DNA from: Deroplatys truncata
Lineage: Eukaryota; Arthropoda; Insecta; Mantodea; Mantidae
Assembly: GCA_030765065.1 (NCBI GenBank)
Contig: CM060985.1
Location: 173,498,096 to 173,562,095, forward strand
Length of the DNA stretch: 64,000 bases
Direction of reading: 5' to 3'
Shown here: piece after piece, positions 1 through 11,687 of the stretch
How the letters are laid out: the number at the start of each line of letters is the position of its first letter
Numbering within the stretch: the first letter of the stretch is position 1
Notes under the pieces: model-generated
What the model was told of the DNA's origin: nothing
Databases searched by the model: none
What the model saw: only the letters and a program-made list of their open reading frames with translations
Position numbers and translations under genes: made by a program

Positions 1-1655
1 CACTAGTGGCCTTTAGTAAATGGTATACAGTGCTGTGATAGACCAGAGCTTATCTGTGTGTCTATCCTATATCATGATCATGGTCCCCCTTCACTGGGCT
101 GCAACAAAATGTATAGCACCACTAGTGACCTCTACTAAATGGTATACAGTGCTATGATAGACCAGAGCTTATCTGTGTCTATTCTTCATCATGATCATGG
201 TCCCCCTTCACTGGGCTGCAACAAAATGTATAGCACCACTAGTGACCTCTACTAAATGGTATACAGTGCTATGATAGACCAGAGCTTATCTGTGTGTCTA
301 TACTTCATCATGATCATGGTCCCCCTTCACTGGACTGCAACAAAATGTATAGCACCACTGGTGACATGTAGTAAATGGTATACAGTGTTATGATAGACCA
401 GAACTTATCTGTATGTCTATCCTTCATCATGATCATGGTCCCCCTTCACTGGGCTGCAACAAAATGTATAGCACCACTAGTGACCTCTAGTAAATGGTAT
501 ACAGTGCTGTGATAGACCAGAGCTTATCTGTGTGTCTATCCTATATCATGATCATGGTCCCCCTTCACTGGGCTGCAACAAAATGTATAGCACTACTAGT
601 GACCTCTACTAAATGGTATACAGTGCTATGATAGACCAGAGCTTATCTGTGTCTATTCTTCATCATGATCATGGTCCCCCTTCACTGGGCTGCAACAAAA
701 TGTATAGCACCACTAGTGACATCTAGTAAATGTATACAGTGCTATGATAGGCCAGCGCTTATCTGTGTGTCTATCCTTCATCATGATCATGGTCCCCCTT
801 CACTGGGCTGTAACAAAATGTGTAGCACCACTAGTAACCTCTAGTAAATGGTATACAGTACTATGATAGACCAGAGCTGATCTATGTGTCTATTCTTCAT
901 CACAATCATGCTCCCCCTTCACTGGGCTGCAACAAAATGTATAGCACCACTAGTGACCTCTAGTAAATGGTATACAGTGCTATGATAGACCAGAGCTTAT
1001 CTGTATGTCTATCCTTCATCATGATCATGGTCCCCCTTCACTGGGCTTCAACAAAATGTACAGCACCACTAGTGACCTCTAGTAAATGGTATACAGTGCT
1101 ATGATAGACCAGAGCTTATCTGTATGTCTATCCTTTATCATGATCATGGTCCCCCTTCACTGGGCTTCAACAAAATGTACAGCACCACTAGTGACCTCTA
1201 GTAAATGGTATACAGTGCTATGATAGACCAGAGCTTATCTGTGTGTCTATACTTCATCATGATCATGGTCCCCCTTAACTGGGCTGCAACAAAATGTATA
1301 GCACCACTAGTGACCTCTAGTAAATGGTATACAGTGCTATGATAGACCAGAGCTTATCTGTATGTCTATCCTTTATCATGATCATGGTCCCCCTTCACTG
1401 GGCTTCAACAAAATGTACAGCACCACTAGTGACCTCTAGTAAATGGTATACAGTGCTATGATAGACCAGAGCTTATCTGTGTGTCTATACTTCATCATGA
1501 TCATGGTCCCCCTTTACTGGGCTGCAACAAAATGTATAGCACCACTAGTGACCTCTAGTAAATGGTATACAGTGCTATGATAGACCAGAGCTTATCTGTG
1601 TGTCTATACTTCATCATGATCATGGTCCCCTTCATTGGGCTGTAACAAAATGTAT
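1..1655. repeat. Satellite array, ~119-bp unit, about 14 copies
   Basis: Head-to-tail copies of a 117-119 bp unit. Each begins near CACTAGTGACCTCTAGTAAA, passes through a TCATGATCATGG palindrome followed by CCCCCTTCACTGGGC, and ends ACAAAATGTATAGCAC. Unit starts fall near 1, 120, 237, 356, 475, 594, 712, 830, 949, 1068, 1187, 1306, 1425 and 1544. Copies differ by a few substitutions and a 2-bp deletion (TGTGTG to TGTG). Near-identical higher-order pairs (for example the units from about 1068 and 1306) suggest recent unequal exchange. The array runs off the left edge. Confidence 0.95.
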
Positions 1656-1860
1656 AACCTGTGGATTTAAAATTGGATTGCACCACTAGTGATCTCTTAT
1701 AACAGGACATGAACATTCAGTAGTGGATGACGTTAATTCTAAAGTCAGTTTCCTCATGCAAATTGTTTATCTTATTTGCATTCTATGGCAGTGGGATATA
1801 AGTTGATTCAGAAAATGTCATAAGTATTCGCTGGCGCTGCATTCATAATACGTGATTTAA
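1656..1860. repeat. Unique tail following the satellite array
   Basis: The last unit decays at about 1650 and continues into sequence (GTGGATTTAAAATTGGATTG, then CACTAGTGATCTC and TTCCTCATGCAAATTGTTTA) that is seen again at about 53160-53290 behind a single satellite unit. The satellite therefore seems to be an expansion inside a longer dispersed repeat. Confidence 0.6.
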
Positions 1861-1920
1861 TACCACCATGCATTCATTTGAAAGCTATGTATTAAGGGAA
1901 GATGCCTTTCAGTCTGGTTG

Positions 1921-1990
1921 TATGCTTGGTAGCCGAGTGGTGAATTGTCTCTCACAGTTGGAACAACCTGGGTTCAAATCCTTGGCATAA
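1921..1990 (+). repeat. tRNA-like sequence, probable SINE head remnant
   Basis: An A-box-like TAGCCGAGTGGT (about 1930) and a B-box-like GGTTCAAATCC (1971) are spaced as in a tRNA, with a T-run (a possible Pol III terminator) shortly after. The 5' and 3' ends do not pair into an acceptor stem, so it is not a working tRNA gene. A single-copy SINE remnant is the simplest reading. Confidence 0.35.
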
Positions 1991-2063
1991 TTATTTTTTT
2001 ATTGTTTAAATTTTAATTTGTTAAATATACGGCGATGTCGTATGTTTTCCATGCATAAAATAA

Positions 2064-2430
2064 AAAACTCTCTTCGTTTTCAAAATAAGTGCCATGTTAG
2101 TAACAATTTCTAAAGTGCATTCCACACAGTATCCATGGGATGTCATGGAAACAGTATGACAGCATATAGTGTCCAGTTGTTAAACATTTGACTATCGCTG
2201 TTCTCTTTGTATCTATAACGAAATGTGTAATGTAGCTGTTTCTGTAAAGGTTTATCTCAATTAAAATGTAGTAGATAGAAAAATAAGCTATAGAAAGAAT
2301 AATTTGTACGCCCACTAATGAAGATAGAGGGTAGAGAAAGTAATGTGAGCGTATCACATCAAATTTTTCAATCATAACTATAATATTTACTTACTTCTTA
2401 TTTAGTTTGAAAACGAAAAGGAGAGTGTTT
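2064..2430. repeat. Inverted-repeat-bounded segment holding a MITE-A fragment
   Basis: Arms at 2064-2089 and 2397-2430 are imperfect reverse complements (left core CTCTCTTCGTTTTCAAAATA, right core TTTGAAAACGAAAAGGAGAG). Between them lies a minus-oriented 3' portion of MITE-A ending GTAGAGAAAGTAATGTGAGC at about 2335-2355. It may be a small foldback element or flanking palindromic DNA. No clear target duplication was found. Confidence 0.4.
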
Positions 2431-3499
2431 CAGTTTTTATGTGCGACAATAAAATCATTTGGAAATTATAATATGTGTATTAAACGTTGCATTTTTCTGG
2501 GAAAAAAAACTATGCTTGTGATATGAACCTCAGTTGGCGTCATTACTACGTACCTGAGTATAGCCACTCGGCTGTCAGTGTGTATTTAGTGGTTGGGACT
2601 CAATATGAAAGGTGACAACAGAACGAAGCTAAAGGCATGCGTCCCCAGACACCATTGTGAGCTGGCTGCAGAAACGATTTGGATTTACAAAACATATGCT
2701 TTGAGATTCTGCTCTTTTTTTTTCTTTTTTTTTGTGTCAAAGGGTGTATATTTACTGTACTGAATAATTTATGTATTCAAAATTTCATGTCACTGCAAAA
2801 TTATTATGCTTTGCTGGATGAGGGACAGTTTTACAGGTTTCAGTTTTAGAAAGTTGGCAAGTATGTCTTTTTAGAATGTTCTTAAAGCAGAGTTCATTTT
2901 AACACACTCATATAAATTGACTATAGTTAAAGGTTATTAAACAGGTAATGGGAAAGTATAATATCTTTGGAGTTATCAATGAATAATGATGTCACTTGAT
3001 ATGAAGATATAGATACAAATGAGATGAGAAAAGAAAGCATCAGGAATGATGCAGTATATTTTGTGTTCCATGCTATAGCTCGCCTACGAAAACCAGAACT
3101 CATCATACGTGAGAACCAGCCAATAGAGTTACCTCCAGAGGTAGTAAGAGGTAGGATCAGCAGGAGAATGTTTGTGTGTTCATAACAGCACTAACCTGGT
3201 GATTATTAACACAAACTAAAATTCTGCCATTCCTACATACTTACAACAGTCTCATATTGTAAAATAACCTGCAAACATGTGATCTAATGCAAGTGCATAT
3301 GGAGACTTTAAACCTGGCATAGTGTGTGTGTAATACATTTATTTGCTTACTCGGTACAGCATGCTATATGATAAGGTTACTGTACCATGGTACACAAGGC
3401 AGGAGACCATTAGAATATGTCCACTCTTTGTTGAGGTATGGGGAGACAAGCTGCAACATGTAGAGTATGTTGCATAATGCAAAAGGAAAATAGGAATCA
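2431..3499. other. No recognisable feature
   Basis: AT-rich presumed intron or 5' flank of the host gene. No open frame with a recognisable product, no tandem repeat and no terminal repeats were found. Confidence 0.4.
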
Positions 3500-3885
3500 T
3501 TTACTTTAGCACATGATGACTGATTTGTTGCAAACATATTTTAGTATATGCTAAGTAAAACCCTAATGACTTTTTGGGTGTAAAAGTTAGTTCGAGAAAC
3601 AAGTGGGTTTGTTTGTTTTTAAATTAATGACCACTTGCTCTTTGCATTTCATTTATACCTTCCTGGTTTCCTCCCCTTCATCTCTAGTTATCCTCTTACA
3701 CTATCCTCTCACTTGGTTGCTTATCACTTGTCCTTTGAAAGCCACTCGGGTGTCAATTAGAGGGATGCAATGGTCCTTTTCTTATCAGTCCTCTACCCAT
3801 CTGTCGCTTACAATTCTACGACTCCAAAGGGGTTTCTACATTCACTTTTGTGGTTCAAATGCGTTAACGAAACCAGTTTTACTTT
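3500..3885 (+). repeat. Dispersed repeat 'Z', copy 1
   Basis: A pyrimidine-rich segment of about 380 bp (TTTATACCTTCCTGGTTTCC, then CCTTTGAAAGCCACTCGGGT, GTCAATTAGAGGGATG and CAATTCTACGACTCC) that recurs at about 9460-10560 and, more diverged, at 46620-46990. Its start shares the phrase TTTAGCAC...GACTGATTTGTT with the other copies. It has no coding capacity and its class is unknown. Confidence 0.6.
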
Positions 3886-3886
3886 C

Positions 3887-4737
3887 TTAGGTGCATTGTA
3901 CTGCCACCTACTGCCTGGTACTCATTATTTGCGACCTCAGTAGTCATTAGACATCGTGAAACAGCAGAATGGGATGCTCTGTGGAACTCACGGACTTCGA
4001 ACGTGGTCAGGTGATTGGGTGTCACTTGTGTCAGAAGTCTGTACACACTCCTAAACATCCCTAGGTCCACTGTTTCTGATGTGATAGTGAAGTGGAAACG
4101 TGAAGGGACATGTACAGCACAAAAGTGTACAGGCCGACCTTGTCTGTTGACTGACAGAGACCGCCGACATTTGAAGAGGGCCGTAAAGAGTAATAGTCAG
4201 ACATCTATCCAGACCATCATACAGGAATTCCAAACTGCATCAGAATCCACTCCAAGTACTATGACAGTTAGGCGTGAGGTTGAAAACCTTGGATTCCATG
4301 GTCGAACGGCTGCTCATAAGCCACACATGACGCAGGAAAATGCCAAACGACACCTCGCTTGGTGTAAGGAGCGTCAACATTACACGATTGAACAGTGGCA
4401 AAACGTGTGGAGTGACGAATCACGGTACACAATGTGGCGATACGATGGCAGGGTGTGGGTATGGCAAATGCCCGGTGAACGTCATCTGCCAGCGTGTTTA
4501 GTGCCAACAGTGAAATTCGGAGGTCGTGGTGGTGTTATGATGTGGTCATGTTTTTCCTGGAGGGGGCTTGCACCCCATGTTGTTTGCGTGACACGATCAC
4601 AGCGCAGACCTACATTGATATTTTAAGCACCTTCTTGCTTCCCACTGTTGAAGAGCAATTTGGGGATGCCGATTGCATTTTTTCAACACAATCGAGCAGC
4701 TGTTCATACTGCATGGGCTGTGGCGGAGTGTTATTTA
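3887..4737 (+). pseudogene. Tc1-like transposase, copy 1 (frameshifted, both ends lost)
   Basis: The frame starts at an ATG at 3969 and shows the Tc1 sequence VELTDFERGQVIGCH, then shifts frame at about 4045 and continues with the paired-like helix-turn-helix region, the WSDESRY motif (first catalytic Asp) and GGVMMWSCFSWRG. A second shift near 4580 breaks the C-terminal part, where TYIDILSTFLLPTVEEQF and a decayed second-Asp block can still be read in other frames. The homology ends abruptly at about 4730, before the DPDLNP-type Glu motif. The terminal inverted repeat seen on copy 2 (42061-43101) is absent here. Same family as copy 2 and longer at its N-terminus. A dead, end-truncated insertion. 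Confidence 0.85.
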
Positions 4738-4808
4738 CTTTATATTTTTGTACACTATAAAAAGTATTGTCTAGTAAATATTTTTTTTACCAATTTTAAT
4801 ATCTATTT

Positions 4809-5378
4809 TTACTTCTCTACTACGTATAGTAAGTAAGGGAAGTATTGCATTCCACCCAAAAATTCGATACCAAGATTTCACTGGAAATACATGTTTTGAG
4901 ATCTCCTGAATCCATAAAAAGCATTTTTGGAAATGCGCGTGCGCCAGTGTGTGTGTGCGTGCGTGTGAGAAAATTTTAATTTTCTCAAAAATGGCTCTAA
5001 CGATTTTGATTAAAATATCATATTAATATCATATTGCTTGTTATTCCCTTAAATTTTTCAATACTTATTTTCTCAAATGGTAATTTGTTATTCATTTTTT
5101 TGTCTTGGATATGCAAAGAGTATTAATCTGTGGTAAAGGGAATGGTGCTGCACCTAGCAACCAGCTATTAAGAGATATGTATGTGCTTAAAGGCTACTGT
5201 ATTTCTATATTGCCCTTGTAAATATATATTCCCCTTACATCTACAAGAAACTTGGCAATAAGGTAGACTCTGCAAATGTTTATCTCGATTAACATGAAGT
5301 AGATGGAGAATAAGCGTTCGTAAAAATAATTTGTACAAGAGTAGAGAAAGTCATGTGAGTGTAACACATCAGATTTTT
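4809..5378 (-). mobile_element. MITE-A copy, internally deleted
   Basis: Starts TTACTTCTCTACTACGTATA and GGGAAGTATTGCATTCCACC, and ends GTAGAGAAAGTCATGTGAGT then GTAACACATCAGATTTTT. These are the two recurring ends of the MITE-A family in minus orientation. About 250 bp of the interior is missing compared with the ~820-880 bp copies. The microsatellite position holds a GTGTGTGTGCGTGCGTGTG run. Confidence 0.8.
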
Positions 5379-5509
5379 ATGATAGGGTCACCATGATGCA
5401 TGCATGTTGTAATATTTACTGTTTTCAAAGATTTATTGTGACCAAACTAACTTTTTTTATGAATAGGATCGAGCAGCACAAGTGTGCTGCATAGACCATT
5501 GTTAATGTA

Positions 5510-5982
5510 CAGAGAGAGCCAAAATACTACAGACCGGCCGCGCTGTGTTTTTCCTTTCTGCGTCCTTGGCACTCGTTGCCGTCTGCCGCTATCATAGAAA
5601 GGCACGGATGAAACCATACAACATTTTTAAAACCACTTTTAAAGGTTTTACTTACCAACTTTATGAAAGGAGATGCTGAAACTGGCCACCGTCGTTGTCC
5701 AAACAAAATATCCGTCAGGAAATTGCCAGCATTTCTCAAATGAACTACGGCGAGTGATGGATAGTTTCCTAAAGAAGTGCCAAAAATGTATGTATAACGA
5801 TGGTGACCACTTTCAGCATCTCCTTTCATAAAGTTGGTAAGTAAAGCCTTTAAAAGTAGTTTTAAAAATGTTGTATGGTTTCATCTGCGCCCTTCTAAGA
5901 TAGCGGCAGACGGCAACGAGCGCCGAGGACGTGGATATCAAATACACTGCGCAGCCAGTTCGTAGTATTTTTGCTCACTCTG
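5510..5982. mobile_element. Foldback element with ~180-bp terminal inverted repeats, TA target duplication
   Basis: 5510-5700 and 5790-5982 are reverse complements at high identity, including TGAAACCATACAACATTTTT, CGTTGCCGTCTGCCGCTATC and ACTTACCAACTTTATGAAAG on the left strand. The termini read CAGAGAGAGC...GCTCACTCTG and each is flanked by TA. Only about 90 bp of unique loop remains. TA flanks point to a Tc1/mariner-type mobiliser; this is inference. Confidence 0.8.
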
Positions 5983-5984
5983 TA

Positions 5985-6565
5985 TATGTAGCATCAAAAT
6001 AACATTGAAATGAGTAAACCCGATTGAGCCCCTCATTGACAGTAATTAGTTCACATTATGTCGTTAGGGTATTATTTAGCACATATTAAAACAAGCTTGA
6101 AACACATCAGTCACTGGGTGATAAAGTAAATAGTTACCAGATAATAGCCCGAGCCGTGGTAGGAGCAAGTCCAAGGACATCATGTAAACCTCTATTGAAA
6201 ACATTAGGTATTCTTCCTCTCCTTTATATCCATATATTCAAAATAATAATGTTTATCTGTAAAATCATCAACAATACAGATTCATCTTTTATAAAGAATG
6301 ATGCAGTGCATTAATTCAATATAAGACAAAACACAAATGTACGTGTACATGATAAGCATGATACCTCTCTGCACTCTGGTATAAAGGTATTTGGTGAAAC
6401 TACAGTATCTATACACATGTAAAATAGTGTTAGAAAGCACTCTAAAGGTGAAAAGGATTATTGAAATTACCTTAGTATTGCATTTTGGGGTAGATGTTAA
6501 CATTTCCCTGTGACCCACCCAGCATTTTAAGGATTTTTTCTTTTATAGTAAAATCCTGGTGCGAC
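5985..6565. other. No recognisable feature
   Basis: AT-rich presumed non-coding DNA between the foldback element and the LINE remnant. No repeat or coding signal was recognised. Confidence 0.4.
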
Positions 6566-6569
6566 ATCA

Positions 6570-7215
6570 AACTTTGCCATATTGTCGATAGTGTGCATAG
6601 TATCAAAATATTTGGTTTTAGTGATTTTTCATTCTTTCAGATCATTTTTAGATGTGGATTAATACTATGGGGTAGTAACCCAAGCATAGCAGAAATATTG
6701 AAAATTCAGAAAAAGATTGTTAAAATATTGACAAACTCTCACAAAACTGAACACTGTAAACCATTATTTGTTACTTTGGGAATTCCTACAGTAGTAAATT
6801 TGTATACTTATCATGTTTTAGTTAATATGAAGGAGAATCTACATAATTATAATACAAGCAAATTAATACATGAACATCAAACAAGGAATGTAAATAGAAT
6901 TGATATGCCATACCACAGGCTGCAACAAACATTTCAATATTTTAAAGTAACTGCAGTAAAGCTTTTCAAGAAACAATGAACTTAAAAATTCAAATATTTA
7001 AGAACAGAATATATAAATAGTTAGTAGAAAATATTTTTTATTGAGTACGAGAATTTTATGAACAAGATAACAAAGTGTTAACTTGTATTTTGTATATTTC
7101 TAAAAAAAATCTTTTTTTCTTATTTTGTTTTGTTATCTTGACGAAGTCTATTGTAATTAATATAATTACTAAATGATGAATAAATATATTATTATTATTT
7201 TTATTATTATTATTC
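6570..7215 (+). pseudogene. LINE reverse transcriptase C-terminal remnant
   Basis: The frame to 6979 carries the conserved end of Jockey/CR1-type reverse transcriptases: a GLILWGSNPS motif (family form YGIIFWGNS), then ILKIQKKIVKIL, then an HQTRN block and a final FKVTAVKLFKKQ stop. After the stop comes an AT-rich 3' UTR ending in ATT-rich short repeats near 7190-7215, a common 3' end for such elements. It is 5' truncated, as is usual for LINE insertions. The same domain appears inside the large nest at 35070-36470 and at 59748-60160. Confidence 0.8.
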
Positions 7216-7284
7216 ACAGTGGGAATTGCTAACCTATCATGGTTAGGAAATCCGCTAGATTGGCAATGTTTTAACACATTGTTG

Positions 7285-8030
7285 TTCTTGGCGCAAGGAG
7301 TAGTAAAACTATAGCCACAACTGCTTCACTCCTGTGCTTATAAACAAATAAAACGAAATAAGTCAAGTTTATGTCTACTACTGCGAATAAAGAAGTGCAA
7401 GGAGTAGTAAAATTATGATCACAACTGCTTCTCTCCTGTGCTTATAAACAAATAAAAGGAAATAAGGTTATGTATATTACTGCAAATAAAGAAGTGCAAG
7501 GAATAGTAAAATTATGGCTACAACTGCTTCACTCTTGTGCTTATAAACAAATAAAAGGAAATAAGGTTATGTATATTACTGCAAATAAAGAAGTGCAAGG
7601 AGTAGTAAAATTACAGCTGCAACTGCTTCACTCTTGTGCTTATAAACAAATAAAAGGAAATAAGGTTATGTATATTACTGCAAATAAAGAAGTGCAAGGA
7701 ATAGTAAAATTATGGCTACAACTGCTTCACTCTTGTGCTTATAAACAAATAAAAGGAAATAAGGTTATGTATATTACTGCAAATAAAGAAGTGCAAGGAA
7801 TAGTAAAATTACAGCTGCAACTGCTTCACTCTTGTGCTTATAAACAAATAAAAGGAAATAAGTTGAGTTTAAGTATAGTACTGCAAATAAAAAAGTGCAA
7901 AGAGTAGTAAAATTATGATCACAACTGCTTCTCTCCTGTGCTTATAAACAAATAAAAGGGAATAAGTCAAGTTTATGTGTACTACTGTGAATAAAGAGGT
8001 GCAAAGGAGTAGTAATATTAACTGTGGAAT
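7285..8030. repeat. Tandem array, 99-bp unit, about 7.5 copies
   Basis: The repeated phrase AAATAAAGAAGTGCAAGGA...CTGCTTCACTCTTGTGCTTA then AACAAATAAAAGGAAATAAG recurs with a 99-bp period in the central copies (7470, 7569, 7668, 7767). Outer copies are more diverged. Because 99 is a multiple of three, an open frame runs through four units and translates as a 33-residue repeat; this follows from the period and is not evidence of a gene. Alternating copies (ATTATGGCTACAACTG versus ATTACAGCTGCAACTG) show a two-unit higher-order structure. Confidence 0.95.
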
Positions 8031-9445
8031 GCTTGGGGCTTAGCTTTGCGAATCCTACAGCTATGACCTGTTGTTGCTTCATAACTGCTCCACTCTTCTA
8101 CTTATATAAAACACATCTCAGCTATGCTTTGTGACTTGGGGCACCTTCTATTATTTGTGAAAGGATGACAGTGTTTGTTAGTGGCTCTACAGTTGTGGAA
8201 GCAAGCACAGCAAGAAGAAATAAGTGGCACCTGTAGGGAAACTCTGCAAGTACTGTGTGTGTATAGTTACTGTAGTTTAGCCAGATATATAATAATCTTC
8301 CAAAATACTTAACAGGAAATACACTAAGATAAAAGTTTTAAGCTGTCCCTAAAGGTACATCTAATTAAGTGCTGATTCTACTCAGTTCAAGATTTCCTAG
8401 TAAATGATTGCAAATAAGAGCATTTTCATTCGTGTACAGATTGTATATTCATATAATCTTATTTCCTGTTTATGCATTGTATCAAGTATCTCACTTTTGA
8501 TATTGTATTGTGTTTGATGTATTTATTTTTAGTACTATTTAAACTAGTGAACTATAAAATTTATACAGAAAGAGGTCAAAATCCAACAGATCAGTTGCTT
8601 AGTTTGAATCATAATCTTGCAATATTGTTCCACTATCCATTATACACATATCAGAATTGTCTAAGGAACATTCCTTTCAAAAGCTTGGCACAATCAGTTT
8701 TTGTTTCACCACTTTTTAAGTAATTCAGGTGCTGCAAACATTTAATCACAATATATATGATATCACTGTGTACCCACCATTTAACTGTCCTAGTTGAGTT
8801 GAATAATTTCACTAAGTAATAGTTTTTTTTCACAGATAACACTGATTTTTCATGCTTGTAGCTATGAACAATGTAAGTAAACAAAATCATTTACTGCTAT
8901 GGCAACACTGCATGGATAAATAAATAAAACACACATGTTTCCCATGTATTAAGTTTATTTGAATGTGTTCAAAACTGACTTCAGAATGTGCATGGTTCCT
9001 TAGACAATTTTTATGCATATATGGTGTATATGTATGTTTTAAATGAGCTGCTAATTGAAAATACTCTAAAATTCATCAGTGTATTGTGTCACCTTGAGTG
9101 TGATTTTTAATTGCTGTTAAGGTGGGTTGCAAGAATATATTTATTGATTTGACAATTGCTATTGAGCCTATAAACACACTGAGTAGTGTTGCAGAAATTA
9201 TGTATAAAGTTATTGCTTCATTAAAGCTTCTTATAGGAACCCATAAAGTGCTAAAGATCCATCAACTCTCAGTGCATTCCACCATTTAATAATAATGTAG
9301 TTGTCAGAGAATAGCATATGCATCCAGAGATGGCATTGTCAAAGATATTAACTATAAAAGACATTACATATTTACAATACACATGATTAGGTTATAACAT
9401 GATATTTACATCATTATGCATGAATTCCTCAACTGAATAAAAGGC
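8031..9445. other. No recognisable feature
   Basis: AT-rich presumed non-coding DNA. An 83-codon frame at 8472-8723 has no recognisable motif and no flanking splice logic. Confidence 0.35.
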
Positions 9446-9449
9446 TCTG

Positions 9450-10128
9450 TCACTAGTCAGTTGAGAAAACATATTCTTTAGCATCTGGTGACCAATTTGT
9501 TTCAAACCTATTTACTATGTTCCCCTTGTTTTGTATTTGCAAGGGCAACATAGAAATACAGTAGCCTTTAAGCATACACATATATCTTAATAGCTGGTTG
9601 CTAGGTGCAGCACCATTCCCTTTGCCACAGATTAATACTCTTTGCATATCCAAGACAAAAAAATGAATAACGAATTCCCATTTGAGAAAATAAGTATTGA
9701 AAAATTTAAGCGAATAACAAGCAATATCTCGAAAATGGTTCACTCAACATAAAAAATGTATATGACATAAATTTTATATTTTAACGTGAGCTACATTTTT
9801 TTGTGTAGTAAACGTTTGTCTATCTCTTATGGTTTACCAGTTATGCAAAAGTCGTTCACAATGAAGAATAATTTTGGAGACATTCCCAGAAAATTGGAGA
9901 TATACATTTCATTTCTCATGAAAATATCTTAAACATATAATATTTTAATTAAAATCGTTAGAGCCATTTTTGAGAAAATTAAATTTTTCGAAAAATGTTC
10001 CATGTAAAGGGTAACCTGGGGGGGGGGGATTTTCTTGAAAACCTTCGTGTCGCATCTCTGGAAGATACTGAACCTAAATACCAAGTTTGGTGTTTATCCG
10101 ACTGTTCGTTTCTGAGATGCTGTTCACA

Positions 10129-10168
<40 letters not shown>

Positions 10169-10560
10169 CGCACACTTTCCAAAAATGCATTTTTTGGATT
10201 CAGGGTGTATCAAAACATGTATTTACAGTGAAATCTCGGTATCAAATTTTTGGTTGGAATAGAATACTTCCCCTACTTACTATACGTAGTAGAGAAAGTA
10301 AAAATTGATTGAATTGACCAATTACTCCTTACGCCTCATTTATACCTTCCTCATTTCCTCCTCTTCATCTCTTACCCACCCTCTTACACTACACTCTCGT
10401 CCAGTTGCGTATCACTTACCTTTGTCCTTTGAAAGCCATTCTGGTGTCAACTGGAGGGATGTTTTCTGATCAGTCCTCTGTCCATCTCGACAGTTTCGTT
10501 ACTTTCAATTCTAGGACTCCAATTGGATGGAGCAAAGTGCATAGCTTTTAAGAGATTCTA
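9450..10560 (+). repeat. Dispersed repeat 'Z', copy 2, split by a MITE-A insertion
   Basis: The head (GGTGACCAATTTGTTTCAAA, about 9488) and body (CATTTATACCTTCCTCATTT, CCTTTGAAAGCCATTCTGGT, GTCAACTGGAGGGATG, 10335-10520) match repeat Z at 3500-3885. They are separated by the MITE-A copy at about 9505-10301. Confidence 0.6.
9505..10301 (+). mobile_element. MITE-A copy inserted in repeat Z
   Basis: Contains the family landmarks in order: GAATAACGAATTCCCATTTG, AAGTCGTTCACAATGAAGAA, GAGCCATTTTTGAGAAAATT, ATGTTCCATGTAAAGGGTAA, CTGGAAGATACTGAACCTAA, an (AC)n run at 10129-10170, and the end TACTTACTATACGTAGTAGA then GAAAGTAAAA. The 5' end is diverged. Confidence 0.8.
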
Positions 10561-10810
10561 AGAAAAAATCTGTTGTGTTGCACTCACATGACTTTCTTTT
10601 CTTGTAGATGCAAGGGGAATTGGTAGGCTTAAAGCGATAGTCAAATCTTTTAAGAGCTGGTTGATATGTGGAGCTTTTCATTCTCTTTGTATGTCCAGAA
10701 TATAAAACAAAATTAATAACGAATTCCCATTTGAGAAAAAATATAAGTATTGGAAAATTAAACAAATAACTAGGAATATCTCAGAAATGATTCACTCCAC
10801 CAAAAAAAAA

Positions 10811-11527
10811 ATCTGATGTGTTACACTCACATGACTTTCTCTACTCTTGTACAATCTATTTTTACAAACGCCTATTCTCCATGTGCTTGATATTAATCGA
10901 GATATCGAGATGTCAATCTTATTTGTAATTTTCTTGTAGATGCAAGGGGAATATGGTAGCTTTTAAGCGATAGTCAAATATTTTATCGCTGGTTGTTATG
11001 TGGCGCATTCCATTCTCTTTGCATTTCCAGGACATAAAAAAATGAATAACGAATTTGAGAAAAAGTATAAGTATTGGAAAATTTAAGGAAATAACAAGCA
11101 ATATCTCGAAAACGGTTCACTCAACAAAAAAAATGTATATGATATAAGTTGTGTATTTTAACGCGATCTACATTTTTCGTGATGTAAAATTTTGTCTATC
11201 TCTTATGGTTTACCAGTTATGCAAAAGTCGTTCATAATGGAGAATACTTTTGGAGACATTCCCAGAAATTTCGAGATATACATTTCATTTCTCATGACAT
11301 TATCTTAAACATATGATATTTTCATCAAAATCGTTAGAGCCATTTTTGAGAAAATTAAAATTTTCGAAAAATGTTCCATGTAAAGGGTAATCTGGGGTGG
11401 GGGGATTTTCTTGAAAATCTTCTTGTCGCATCTCTGGAAGATACTGAACGTAAATACCAAGTTTGGTGCTTATCCGACTGTTAGTTTTTGAGTTATGCTG
11501 TTCACAGACACACACACACACACACAG

Positions 11528-11558
<31 letters not shown>

Positions 11559-11687
11559 CATGTTTCCAAAAATGCTTTTTTTGGATTCAGGAGGTCTCAA
11601 AACATGTATTTCCGGTGAAATCTCGGTATCGAATTTTTGGGTGGAATGCAATACTTCCCCTACTTACTATGCGTAGTAGAGAAAGTA
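10811..11687 (+). mobile_element. MITE-A, near-complete copy nested in MITE-A
   Basis: Begins ATCTGATGTGTTACACTCAC then ATGACTTTCTCTACT, and ends TACTTACTATGCGTAGTAGA then GAAAGTA. Because it interrupts another member of its own family, it shows the family's ends directly. A 12-bp inverted motif ACTTTCTCTACT / AGTAGAGAAAGT lies near the two ends. The internal microsatellite is (CA)n with a GACA interruption at 11510-11555. It contains no transposase. Confidence 0.8.

Noticed and set aside
1-1655. CRISPR-like regular repeats
   Set aside because: Whole 119-bp units repeat head to tail with no unique spacers, in a eukaryotic context; this is satellite DNA.
1921-1990. Functional tRNA gene
   Set aside because: A and B boxes are present but the acceptor-stem ends do not pair.
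7470-7907. 145-codon open frame as a repeat protein gene
   Set aside because: The frame is a consequence of the 99-bp period; flanking diverged units lose it and there is no promoter or splice context.
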